From Hyphomicrobiales bacterium (GTDB taxonomy: Bacteria > Pseudomonadota > Alphaproteobacteria > Rhizobiales > Aestuariivirgaceae), in assembly GCA_027051995.1 (NCBI GenBank), contig JALUFY010000294.1, forward strand, positions 1 through 9,713: a stretch of 9,713 nucleotides of DNA, read 5' to 3'. Made by a program: the position numbers and the translations under genes. Below are positions 1 to 6,480 of this stretch, in pieces. How positions within the stretch are numbered: the stretch's first letter is position 1; each line of letters begins with the position of its first letter. The notes beneath the pieces are model-generated. The model saw only the letters and a program-made list of their open reading frames with translations. It was not told where the DNA came from and did not search any database.

Positions 1-59
1 GGGGGGGGGGGGCGGCAATGAACCGGAAAATCCAGATTGCGCCGGGCAGGCGGGAAAGC

Positions 60-77
60 GGCGGCGTCCGCCTTTTT
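60..77 (+). terminator. Rho-independent terminator of an upstream gene
   Basis: A GC-rich hairpin (GGCGG, loop CGT, CCGCC) is followed directly by five T on the plus strand. The A residues just before the stem can pair with the T run. It most likely ends transcription of a plus-strand gene lying left of the window. The stem is short (5 bp), so strength is uncertain. Confidence 0.5.
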
Positions 78-128
78 CCATGACATTCCCTCTTGCTAAT
101 GCGCGTCTGGCGGCGCACAGGGTCTGGC

Positions 129-1025
129 ATGAGGGAACGGAGCGGACATGAGGCGCTGGGCGCGGGGATCATGGTCTTGACCATGGCGCTCTACACGGCC
201 AACGACACGATCGTGAAGCTGCTCGGCGAGGCCATGCCGCTGGGCGCGATCATTACCTGTCGCGGGGCGCTCATTCTCGCCGTCACGCTGGGACTCATCC
301 TCGTTCTGCCGGGGCACGGGCCGGGCGCGCTGAAATGGCTGGGCAGCCGCGCGGTCATCGTCCGCTCCCTGTGGGACACCGCCGTGACCATCCTGTATCT
401 GACGGCGCTGATGCACATGCCCATCGCCAACATTCTGGCCATCATGAATCTTTCGCCGCTGGCGATCATTCCGCTGGCCGCCTGGCTGCAAGGCGAAAGG
501 CCCGGGGCGCGGCGCGTCATCGCCGTGATTGCCGGCTTCGCCGGGGCGCTGTTCGTCGTGCGCCCGGGCACGGAAGGATACGGCCTGTGGGCGCTGGCGG
601 CCTTTCTGGCCATGCTCGGCGTGGCCGGGCGCGATCTTTCCACCCGTGGTATTCCCTCCGGCGCGCCCGCCCTGGTGGTGGCGCTGGGCAATGTCATCCT
701 GGTGCAGGTTCTGGGCATGGCCATGCTGTTCTTCGCTCCATATCCCGCCCCATCGGGCGCGGAGTGGATGGCGCTGTCCGCCTGCGCGCTGTTTCTCGGG
801 CTGGCCTATGTGCTGATCATCGTCGCGGTGCGCATCGCCCCGGTGAGCAAAACGGCGGTGTGGCGCTATTCCATCGTCCTGTGGGGCGTGCTCGCCGGAT
901 GGCTGGCCTTCGGCCAGGTTCCGGACGCCCCGGCCCTTTTCGGCATCGCCCTGATCTTGGCCAGCAGCCTCTATGTCAGCTTCCGCGAATGGCGCGAACG
1001 CGAAAAGAAGAACCCCGCCGCCTGA
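129..1025 (+). CDS. EamA/DMT-family transporter
   Basis: This is a predicted inner-membrane permease of the drug/metabolite transporter superfamily, 298 residues, normal for the family. The chain is almost entirely hydrophobic with about ten membrane spans. These form two EamA-type halves (roughly residues 10-140 and 150-285), ending in a short charged cytoplasmic tail (FREWREREKK). The first span carries the usual early pattern YTANDTIVKLLGEAMP followed by a CRG turn. Substrate cannot be told; relatives export amino acids, metabolites or nucleotides. I chose ATG 129 because AGGG lies 6 bases upstream; in-frame TTG 93 and ATG 99 would add up to 12 residues but have no ribosome binding site. 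The gene stands alone: a terminator lies upstream and the next gene converges on it. Confidence 0.85.
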   Translation: MRERSGHEALGAGIMVLTMALYTANDTIVKLLGEAMPLGAIITCRGALILAVTLGLILVLPGHGPGALKWLGSRAVIVRSLWDTAVTILYLTALMHMPIANILAIMNLSPLAIIPLAAWLQGERPGARRVIAVIAGFAGALFVVRPGTEGYGLWALAAFLAMLGVAGRDLSTRGIPSGAPALVVALGNVILVQVLGMAMLFFAPYPAPSGAEWMALSACALFLGLAYVLIIVAVRIAPVSKTAVWRYSIVLWGVLAGWLAFGQVPDAPALFGIALILASSLYVSFREWREREKKNPAA

Positions 1026-1038
1026 AAAGGCGGCGGGG
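1013..1038. terminator. Bidirectional terminator hairpin over the transporter stop codon
   Basis: A perfect 10-bp stem (CCCCGCCGCC / GGCGGCGGGG) with a 6-base loop TGAAAA contains the stop codon of the transporter. On the minus strand the stem is followed by TTCTTCTTTTC, which suits rho-independent termination of the copper chaperone gene ending 72 bases away. On the plus strand there is no T run, so it would be a weaker terminator in that direction. Confidence 0.6.
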
Positions 1039-1109
1039 TCCGGCCCGGCATCGCCAGCCAGCCGGGGGCAGAGGCTGGAAGGCGGCGGGCGTCGGGGCTT
1101 TTGGCGAAA

Positions 1110-1628
1110 TCAGTCAGAAGGGGCCATCTTGCCCTTCATCATCATTTTTCCGTCCATCTTCATCTTGTGCATGCCCATGGTGGCCGAAAGGGGCTTGACC
1201 GGCACCGTCACCGTGACCGGGGCGGCATGGGCGAAAATCAGCTTGAGCGGGAAGGAATCTCCCGGCTTGAGCGCCTTCCTGACGCCGATGAGCATGATGT
1301 GCAGGCCGCCCGGTTGCAGCTTCGTCTCGCCATGCGCCGGGATGGGCATGTCCTTCACCGGGCGCATCCGCATGACGGCCCTGCCGTCCATCTTCTTCAT
1401 CAGATGGGTGTGCAGGGAGACTTCCGCCGCCACATCGCCCTCGGCGCGGATCAGCCTGTCCGGCTGGCCGGAGGTGTTCTTCAGCGTCATGTAGGCGGCG
1501 GAGTTGCGCGCCGCGCCCAATGATGGGCGGGCGAAAGGATTCTCCACCGTCACTCCGGCGGCGCAGGCGGCGGCCGGCAGGGCCGCGCAGGCGGCGCTCA
1601 GGGCAAGGGCGCGAAAGACGGTTTTCAT
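1110..1628 (-). CDS. Periplasmic PCu(A)C-type copper chaperone
   Basis: This is a 172-residue PCu(A)C-family (DUF461) protein that binds Cu(I) in the periplasm; characterised members deliver copper to the CuA or CuB centre of haem-copper oxidases. Residues 1-24 form a Sec signal peptide (MKTVFRALAL start, Ala-rich c-region, likely cut near ACAA/G). The metal site is visible: His73/His75 and Met77 in HTHLM, then Met88, exactly 21 residues, then His110-Ile-Met112, matching the family M-x21-HxM spacing. The family GG before HIM is present. The C-terminal 22 residues are Met/Lys/His-rich (MGMHKMKM, MMMKGKM), a plausible extra copper site. ATG 1628 is preferred over an ATG 90 bases upstream because it starts the signal peptide and has GGGAG upstream, though the 11-base spacing is long. 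A likely FNR-type box lies upstream. Confidence 0.9.
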   Translation of the reverse strand: MKTVFRALALSAACAALPAAACAAGVTVENPFARPSLGAARNSAAYMTLKNTSGQPDRLIRAEGDVAAEVSLHTHLMKKMDGRAVMRMRPVKDMPIPAHGETKLQPGGLHIMLIGVRKALKPGDSFPLKLIFAHAAPVTVTVPVKPLSATMGMHKMKMDGKMMMKGKMAPSD

Positions 1629-1829
1629 CTGGTCGAAGGCTCCCGGTTGTTGTCTGCGGCGGCAAGATAATCTGCGGCATTTTGTCAGCACCTTGATGGA
1701 AGTCAAGTTAACTATCACAATCTGTCACATTGGCGCGAAAAAACTGGCCCTATGCGGATTTTGCTCCTCCCCATAGGCTCGCGGGCCGTGAAAGAGACCT
1801 TCTCGGACAACGTCAAAGAGAGCTTTTCC
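1629..1829. promoter_or_regulatory. Divergent control region, copper chaperone / PNPOx protein
   Basis: This is the 201-bp region between two divergent start codons. It is more AT-rich than its surroundings, especially 1703-1760. It holds the FNR-type box annotated separately. On the minus strand a possible -10 (GATTAT, complement of 1667-1672) sits 30 bases from the box centre, close to the geometry of class II FNR activation (box near -41.5). For the plus strand only a weak match is visible (TTGATG at 1693-1698, 17 bases, CACAAT at 1716-1721), which would overlap the box. The transcription starts are inferred, not seen. Confidence 0.5.
1693..1706 (-). promoter_or_regulatory. FNR/FixK-type binding site (TTGAC-N4-ATCAA)
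   Basis: The minus strand reads TTGAC TTCC ATCAA, nine of ten matches to the FNR consensus TTGAT-N4-ATCAA; read on plus it is TTGAT GGAA GTCAA. The flanking C/G at 1692 and 1707 also pair, extending the dyad. The centre is about 71 bases before the copper chaperone start codon. FNR, FixK and DNR-type regulators use such sites for low-oxygen or nitric-oxide control, which fits a gene supplying copper to a respiratory oxidase. Which regulator binds, and which of the two divergent genes it controls, is inference. Confidence 0.6.
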
Positions 1830-2504
1830 ATGGCGAAAAAAACAGGCGATGCGCCGTCGGACAGGGCGCGGCTGCGCCGGGCGAATCACAAGGCCCGTTA
1901 TGACTTCGGCACGATCGCCGCCATTCTCGACGCCCAGCCGCTGGCGCATCTGGGCGTCGTCATGGATGGCGCGCCGGTGGTCTTTCCCACCATGCACTGG
2001 CGCGAGGGCGCGCATGTCTATATCCACGGCTCGCGCGCCGGACGCAAGATGAAGGCCGCCGCCGGCGCGCCGTGCTGCCTGACCGTTTCCATTCTCGACG
2101 CCTTCAAGCTGGCCCGCTCGGCTTTTCATCACTCGGTCAACTTCCGCTCGGTGATGATCCACGCCACGCCGCATGTCGTGCCGGACGAGGAAAAGGAGGC
2201 GCGGCTGCTCGGCATGATCGAGGCCTATTTCCCCGGCCGGACGGAACTGCTCAGGCCGATGACGGAGACGGAGCTGAAGATCACCACGGTTCTGTCCTTC
2301 TCGCTGGACAACGCCTCGGCGAAAGTCGGAACTGGCGGCGTGGGCGACGAGGAAGAGGATTACGCCCTGCCCATCTGGGCCGGGGTCGTTCCCGTCGAGA
2401 CGCGCGCCGGCGAAATCATCCCCGATCCGCGCAATCTGCCCGGCGCCCGGATGCCGGAAAACGTCCTGCCCGCCTTCTTGCGCGCGCGGCTGGATGCGGC
2501 GTAA
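1830..2504 (+). CDS. Pyridoxamine 5'-phosphate oxidase family (FMN split-barrel) protein
   Basis: This 224-residue cytoplasmic protein belongs to the PNPOx-like FMN-binding split-barrel group related to NimA-type nitroreductase homologues. After a basic N-terminus (to about residue 24) come the family strands LGVVMDGAPVVFPTMHW (about 41-57), YIHGSRAGRKMKA (64-76, the usual flavin phosphate-binding region) and the signature LARSAFHHSVNFRSVMI (94-110). The enzyme reaction is unknown; family members bind FMN, F420 or haem, and this one lacks features that would identify a true PdxH. ATG 1830 is chosen because AGAGAG lies about 7 bases upstream; an in-frame ATG at 1752 would add 26 residues without a ribosome binding site. 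It is divergent from the copper chaperone and followed after 9 bp by a small membrane protein gene, probably cotranscribed. Confidence 0.85.
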   Translation: MAKKTGDAPSDRARLRRANHKARYDFGTIAAILDAQPLAHLGVVMDGAPVVFPTMHWREGAHVYIHGSRAGRKMKAAAGAPCCLTVSILDAFKLARSAFHHSVNFRSVMIHATPHVVPDEEKEARLLGMIEAYFPGRTELLRPMTETELKITTVLSFSLDNASAKVGTGGVGDEEEDYALPIWAGVVPVETRAGEIIPDPRNLPGARMPENVLPAFLRARLDAA

Positions 2505-2513
2505 ACTCCCCGC

Positions 2514-2693
2514 ATGGCACGGGATGACGACAGCCGCCATATCCAGGCGAAGAATGGCGAAACCGGCGGGGCGGCGGGCAATACGGATGACGCCCCCGAT
2601 TATCTCGACATGGTTTTGCGCGCCACCGGCTGGGTCTATCTGGCCACCGGCATCGGCATGCTGGGCTTCTTCCTCTACTGGCTGAGAGGGTAA
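2514..2693 (+). CDS. Small single-span membrane protein, 59 residues
   Basis: I do not recognise this protein. The frame opens at ATG 2514, 9 bases after the PNPOx stop, and closes with TAA. The first 30 residues are hydrophilic and acidic (MARDDDSRH, later NTDDAPDYLD). Residues about 40-57 form one hydrophobic helix with aromatic ends (GWVYLATGIGMLGFFLYW) and the protein ends LRG. One basic pair near the C-terminus and an acidic N-terminus make topology ambiguous. No clear Shine-Dalgarno precedes the start, so it may depend on translational coupling with the gene before it. Other frames across the stretch are less plausible, as they lack the hydrophilic head plus hydrophobic tail design and overlap the gene upstream. 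Expression is inferred from position and composition only. Confidence 0.6.
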   Translation: MARDDDSRHIQAKNGETGGAAGNTDDAPDYLDMVLRATGWVYLATGIGMLGFFLYWLRG

Positions 2694-2731
2694 GAGGGGG
2701 CGGGGTTTTACAGGGTTTCACCGAAAATCCG

Positions 2732-2752
2732 CCTTGCACACGCCGTTCCCGC
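2732..2752 (+). repeat. 21-bp direct repeat, copy 1
   Basis: CCTTGCACACGCCGTTCCCGC occurs here and again, identical, at 3195-3215. This copy continues GAAGGCGC; the second continues CTTCGCGG, so the flanks run in opposite sense. The GTTCCCGC + GAAGGCG core resembles common alphaproteobacterial dispersed repeats. Confidence 0.7.
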
Positions 2753-2914
2753 GAAGGCGCAGTAGTGTCCAAGGAAAATTCGGAGCCAGACTAACAGCAA
2801 AAAACAATGTGTTTCCGGCATGAGCGCTGCACGCTTTTCGTTCTTTCTTTCAAGTGAGCGGTTGGCGAAATACCTCCATGAAACGATAATTGTTACAGGA
2901 ATATCAATAATTTC

Positions 2915-2949
2915 CGTCATGCCCGGCCCCCGTGCCGGGCATCCAGGGC
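2915..2949 (+). repeat. REP-like palindrome, copy 1
   Basis: The element starts CGTCAT and ends ATCCAGGGC. Its core is a perfect 9-bp stem (ATGCCCGGC / GCCGGGCAT, 2919-2942) with a 6-base loop. It is the inverted relative of the element at 3089-3122 and belongs by appearance to a dispersed palindromic family common between alphaproteobacterial genes. Confidence 0.7.
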
Positions 2950-3020
2950 GGGTTGCGCCGCCGGTCATGGTGATGGCTGCGGCGCTCCTTGCGGCGGAGT
3001 GACAAAGGATACGAACAGAA

Positions 3021-3050
3021 GGGGCGATATACGGCGCCGCCCCGCTTTTT
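3021..3050 (+). terminator. Possible rho-independent terminator
   Basis: GGGGCG pairs with CGCCCC across an 11-base loop, followed by GC and five T on the plus strand. It could end the transcript coming from the PNPOx and small membrane protein genes, but this would leave a 3' untranslated tail of over 300 bases. It may instead be an accident of repeat sequence. Confidence 0.35.
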
Positions 3051-3088
3051 GCCACGAGAGGTGCCCCACACACATACATGTGCGCCTG

Positions 3089-3122
3089 GCCCTGGATTGC
3101 CGGGACAAGCCCGGCAATGACG
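3089..3122 (-). repeat. REP-like palindrome, copy 2 (inverted)
   Basis: Read on the minus strand this begins CGTCAT and ends ATCCAGGGC, as does copy 1. The core is a perfect 9-bp stem (ATTGCCGGG / CCCGGCAAT, 3096-3118) with a 5-base loop. The two copies differ in stem sequence while keeping the pairing, so the hairpin rather than the exact letters is conserved. Confidence 0.75.
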
Positions 3123-3194
3123 ATTGTACAATTATATCAAATAGTTACAAATAAACCAAAGACAGGAAAGCCCGCTTCCTGCTGGAGTGATTTT

Positions 3195-3215
3195 CCTTGC
3201 ACACGCCGTTCCCGC
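3195..3215 (+). repeat. 21-bp direct repeat, copy 2
   Basis: This is identical to 2732-2752. With its right flank (CTTCGCGG) it forms a small CCGC/GCGG hairpin just beyond the dipeptidase stop codon. That hairpin lacks a T run on the minus strand, so I do not call it a terminator. Confidence 0.7.
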
Positions 3216-3260
3216 CTTCGCGGAGACGACGAATCTTGTAACAACCGCGCTCCTGGCCCG

Positions 3261-4667
3261 TCAGGCTTGCCCTCCTTCGCCCAGCGCCGCGATGATGCGC
3301 GCCCAGCTGCGCATGCCTTTGTGAAAGCTGCGCAGGTCGTATTTCTCGTTGGGCGAGTGGATGGCGTCCTCGTTCAGGCCGAAGCCGATGAGCAGGCTGT
3401 CCATGCCCAGGATGTCCTTGAAGGAGCGCACTACGGGGATGGAGCCGCCGGAGCCCATCATCACCGGCTGTCTGCCCCATTCCTCCGCCAGGCAGCGGGC
3501 GGCGGCGCGGATGGCCGGGCTGTCCTCCGGAACCTGAACGGCGGGCGAGGCCCCGCCCTCTTCGGAAAACGCCACCTGAACGCCATCGGGCACATTGGCC
3601 CGCACATAGGCGCGGAAGGTTTCGCGGATCCTGAACGGATCCTGATCGCCCACAAGACGGCAGGAAATCTTGAAGAAGGCCCGCGAGGGGATGACCGTCT
3701 TGGCTCCCGGCCCGGTATAGCCGCCCGCCATGCCGTTGACCTCGATCGTCGGGCGCGCCCAGACCTTCTCCAGCGCCGAATATCCCTTTTCCCCGGCGCA
3801 GGGCGGGCGAAGGCCAATTTCGGCCATGAATTGTTCATCCGTCATGCCCAGCTCCGCCCAGGCCTTGCGCAGAGATTCCGGCAATTCCGGCACGCCGTCA
3901 TAAAAGCCCTCCAGCGTCACCCGGCCGTCTTCGTCCCACAGCCCGGCGATGAGGCGGGCCATGATGTGATTGGGATTGTGGGCCGGGCCGCCGTAGAGGC
4001 CCGAATGCAGATCGGCGCGCGGCCCGGTGATGATGGCCTCGTCATGCATCATGCCGCGCAAGCGGGTGGTGATGGCCGGGGTTTCGGCGTCCCACTGGGG
4101 GATGTCGCAGACCAGCGCCATGTCCGCGCGCAGCTCGTCCGCGTTCTCCCGCAGGAAGGCGTCCAGCGACGGCGAGCCGCTTTCCTCCTCGCCCTCCAGC
4201 AGGATGGTCAGGTTCAGCGGCTGGCCGCCCGATGCCTCGATATGGGCGCGCAGGGCCTCGATGAAGGTCAGAAGCTGGCCCTTGTCGTCATCCGCGCCGC
4301 GCGCGAAGATACGCTTTTCGCCGTCCTCGCCCGTCACCATCACGGGCTCGAAGGGCGGCGTGTTCCATTCCTCCAGCGGATCGGCGGGCTGAACGTCGTA
4401 ATGGCCATAGAAGAGATAGCGCGGCGCGCCGGGATCGTCCGCCCTGGCATGGGCGACGACCATCGGATGGCCGGGCGTCTCGCGCACGGAGGCATCAAGG
4501 CCCATGTCCGAGAGCATCTCCGCCATGTAACGCGCCGCCCTTTGACAGTCTTCCTTGTGCGCCGGATCGGTGGAGACGGAGGGAATGCGCAGCAGACCGA
4601 ACCAGCGCTCCAGAGCGGCGTCGAGATTGCCGTCGATGGCGGAAAGAATGGCGTCAAGTTGCGGCAT
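3261..4667 (-). CDS. M20-family metallodipeptidase
   Basis: This is a cytoplasmic M20 peptidase of the carnosinase/CNDP-like dipeptidase group (468 residues, usual length), hydrolysing short peptides or related amides with a two-metal (usually zinc) centre. The full active site is present: His89 and Asp91 (YGHYDVQP), bridging Asp126 (GADDDKG), catalytic Glu161 and ligand Glu162 (EGEEESGS), Asp188 (VCD), and the last ligand His437 (AIHSPNE). The lid/dimer domain lies about residues 200-380 with the DLHSG histidine (221) that completes the partner site. No signal peptide is seen. ATG 4667 is chosen since GAGGG lies 8 bases before it; ATGs at 4682 and 4724 have none. It is divergent from the permease-Usp pair. 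Peptide substrate is unknown. Confidence 0.9.
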   Translation of the reverse strand: MPQLDAILSAIDGNLDAALERWFGLLRIPSVSTDPAHKEDCQRAARYMAEMLSDMGLDASVRETPGHPMVVAHARADDPGAPRYLFYGHYDVQPADPLEEWNTPPFEPVMVTGEDGEKRIFARGADDDKGQLLTFIEALRAHIEASGGQPLNLTILLEGEEESGSPSLDAFLRENADELRADMALVCDIPQWDAETPAITTRLRGMMHDEAIITGPRADLHSGLYGGPAHNPNHIMARLIAGLWDEDGRVTLEGFYDGVPELPESLRKAWAELGMTDEQFMAEIGLRPPCAGEKGYSALEKVWARPTIEVNGMAGGYTGPGAKTVIPSRAFFKISCRLVGDQDPFRIRETFRAYVRANVPDGVQVAFSEEGGASPAVQVPEDSPAIRAAARCLAEEWGRQPVMMGSGGSIPVVRSFKDILGMDSLLIGFGLNEDAIHSPNEKYDLRSFHKGMRSWARIIAALGEGGQA

Positions 4668-4920
4668 GGCCAGGGCCCTCATGTTTGCATCAAAGGTTTT
4701 GTGTGTCGCGCCGGACTTTCTCACGCCGGCCCGCCCCGGGCAAGCACAATGCGCCTCCCGGGTGGTCTTTTTTCACCGCCGGAACGCGCCGCGCAATCGG
4801 GGCGTTTTGCCCCGGCGCGGGGGCTCGACAGATACGGAACTCCAAGCTAGTCTGCATGACTGAAAAGACGGTTGTTCAACCAAGACCGCGAACAGGCCCT
4901 TCGGGGCGCAAGGGAGATAC
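4668..4920. promoter_or_regulatory. Divergent control region, dipeptidase / permease
   Basis: This is 253 bp between divergent starts, with no gene that I can support. For the permease a weak promoter is possible: TCGACA at 4825-4830, 17 bases, TAGTCT at 4848-4853, leaving an untranslated leader of about 60 bases. Small hairpins occur (CGGGGC/GCCCCG at 4798-4814; GGTTG/CAACC near 4871-4882). No clear promoter was found for the dipeptidase. An open frame from ATG 4857 runs into the permease gene out of frame and is probably not translated usefully. Confidence 0.35.
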
Positions 4921-6477
4921 ATGGCGAGGACGAAGGCCGCACCCCCGCATTTCGATCTGGCCCGCGACAGCCTGCAGGCGCGCGAGCCCGATATCATCAC
5001 CCACCTGCGCAGGCGCGGCTATCAGCGCTGGCTGATGTTCCGCCGCGCCATCAACCTGCACTATTTCATCGAGAAACGCTGGTTCTTCATCGCCGTCTTT
5101 ATCGGCGCGGTTCTGCTCATGCTGCCGACGCCGGAAGGGCTGACGCGCGAGGGGCACATCGTGCTGGTCATGTCGGTGGTGGCGACCATCCTGTTCGTCA
5201 CCGAGCCGGTGCCGCTGCCCACCGTGGCGCTGATGATCGTTGTGGCGCAGGTGGCGCTGCTCAGTCTCGAATCCACGAAGGTGGCGAAAAGCCTGATGAC
5301 GGATTCGGTGCTTTTCATCATGGGCTCGCTGATGCTGGCGGTGGCGGTGGTCAAGCAGAAGCTGGACACACGCATCGCCTGGTTGATCGTGCGGGTCACG
5401 GGCACGCGGACGCTCAGCATCGCCTTCGGCATATCCGTGGTTTCGGGGCTGCTGGCCTCCTTCATCGGCGAGCATACGGTGGCCGCCATGATGCTGCCGG
5501 TGGGCGTCACGCTCATCACCCTGACCTCGCAGGATCCGAAGAAGGTGCGCAATCTGGCCGCCGTGCTGTTGTTCTCCATCTCCTATGGCTGCTCCATCGC
5601 CGGCATCGGCACGCCCTCCGGCGGGGCGCGCAACGCCATCATGATCGACTACTGGCAGACGTTCTTCTACGACCCGGGCAAGCCGGAGACGGCCAGGTTC
5701 CTCATCGATTACGCCAAGTGGATGGCCTACGCCTATCCCATTTTCCTTCTCCAGTTGCCCTTCGTCTCCATCATCCTGATGACGGCCTTCAAGCCCGAAT
5801 ACAGGCGGCTGGACAGGGCCGTGGCGCGGCTGCGCAAGAAGGTGCTGGCGCAGGGGCCGCTGAAACCGGGCGACTGGGTGGCGATCATCCTGTTCTTCGC
5901 CATCCTCTATGGCTGGATCATGCTGTCCTCTCACTATGGCATGGGCACCATCGCCGTGGCCGGCGCGGCGGCCTTTCTCATCGCCGGGCTGGTGCGCTGG
6001 GAGGACGTCAACACCGGGGTCAACTGGGGCGTCGTTCTGCTCTATGCCGCGGCCATCTCGCTGGGCGTGCAGATGAAGGACACCGGCGCGGCCGCCTGGG
6101 TGGCCGGAAAGTTCCTCGATTTGCTGAACACCGCCGGGCTCGGCGAAGGCGTCGGCCTGTGGGCGGCGGTATCCATGCTGACCACGGCGGTGACCAACAC
6201 CATGAGCAACGGCGCGGCCGTGGCGGTGCTCGGCCCCATCGTGCTCAATCTGGCCCAGGCGGCCGGCGAGAGCCCCATCATCATCGGCTTCATCACGGCG
6301 GTGTCCTCGGCCTTCGCCTATCTCACCGTGGTCGGCACCCCGGCCTGCACCATCGTTTACGCCTCGGGCTATCTGAAGACGACGGATTTCCTCAAGGTCG
6401 GCTGGCGGATGGTCGTCATGTCTACCCTCATCATGCTGGGCGCGGCGGCCATCTACTGGCCCATGCTGGGAGCATAG
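4921..6477 (+). CDS. DASS/SLC13-like anion permease with altered SNT motifs
   Basis: This 518-residue inner-membrane transporter belongs to the divalent anion:sodium symporter / ion transporter superfamily; relatives carry dicarboxylates, citrate or sulfate. After a basic cytoplasmic head (1-53, with RRRGYQRW) come about eleven hydrophobic spans or hairpins. The two-fold DASS plan is visible: a first half with TEPVPLPTVALM (94-105) and a tip loop at 183-194, and a second half with a tip loop at 425-440 and VVGTPACTIVYASG (470-483). The tip loops depart from the classical Ser-Asn-Thr: aligned on AAMMLP the first reads Gly-Glu-His (183-185), and the second reads Ser-Asn-Gly (429-431). The usual GTPPN is GTPSGGARN (230-238). 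Start ATG 4921 has AAGGGAG 5-6 bases before it. It is coupled to the Usp gene. Substrate and coupling ion are uncertain. Confidence 0.85.
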   Translation: MARTKAAPPHFDLARDSLQAREPDIITHLRRRGYQRWLMFRRAINLHYFIEKRWFFIAVFIGAVLLMLPTPEGLTREGHIVLVMSVVATILFVTEPVPLPTVALMIVVAQVALLSLESTKVAKSLMTDSVLFIMGSLMLAVAVVKQKLDTRIAWLIVRVTGTRTLSIAFGISVVSGLLASFIGEHTVAAMMLPVGVTLITLTSQDPKKVRNLAAVLLFSISYGCSIAGIGTPSGGARNAIMIDYWQTFFYDPGKPETARFLIDYAKWMAYAYPIFLLQLPFVSIILMTAFKPEYRRLDRAVARLRKKVLAQGPLKPGDWVAIILFFAILYGWIMLSSHYGMGTIAVAGAAAFLIAGLVRWEDVNTGVNWGVVLLYAAAISLGVQMKDTGAAAWVAGKFLDLLNTAGLGEGVGLWAAVSMLTTAVTNTMSNGAAVAVLGPIVLNLAQAAGESPIIIGFITAVSSAFAYLTVVGTPACTIVYASGYLKTTDFLKVGWRMVVMSTLIMLGAAAIYWPMLGA

Positions 6478-6480
6478 GCC

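Larger units (their letters stand above)
2694..3260. other. Repeat-rich convergent intergenic block
   Basis: About 567 bp lie between the 3' ends of two convergent genes. I see no convincing coding region. A minus-strand open frame spanning about 2708-3079 is built largely from the repeats themselves. The block contains two inverted CGTCAT...ATCCAGGGC palindromes, a 21-bp direct repeat near its two ends, a terminator-like hairpin, and AT-rich segments (around 2785-2915 and 3119-3175) that contrast with the GC-rich genes. This looks like a landing site for small dispersed repeats or a decayed insertion. Confidence 0.6.

Noticed and set aside
1110..1718. Longer start (ATG 1718) for the copper chaperone
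   Set aside because: It would put 30 hydrophilic residues before a clear signal peptide and would have the FNR-type box inside the coding sequence.
2708..3079. 123-codon minus-strand open frame in the intergenic block
   Set aside because: It is composed mainly of the palindromic repeats and their flanks, with no coherent protein features. Similar repeat-derived frames are often mis-annotated.
3078..4850. 590-codon plus-strand open frame opposite the dipeptidase
   Set aside because: It is antisense to a gene with a complete M20 active site, and its composition is typical of a GC-rich shadow frame.
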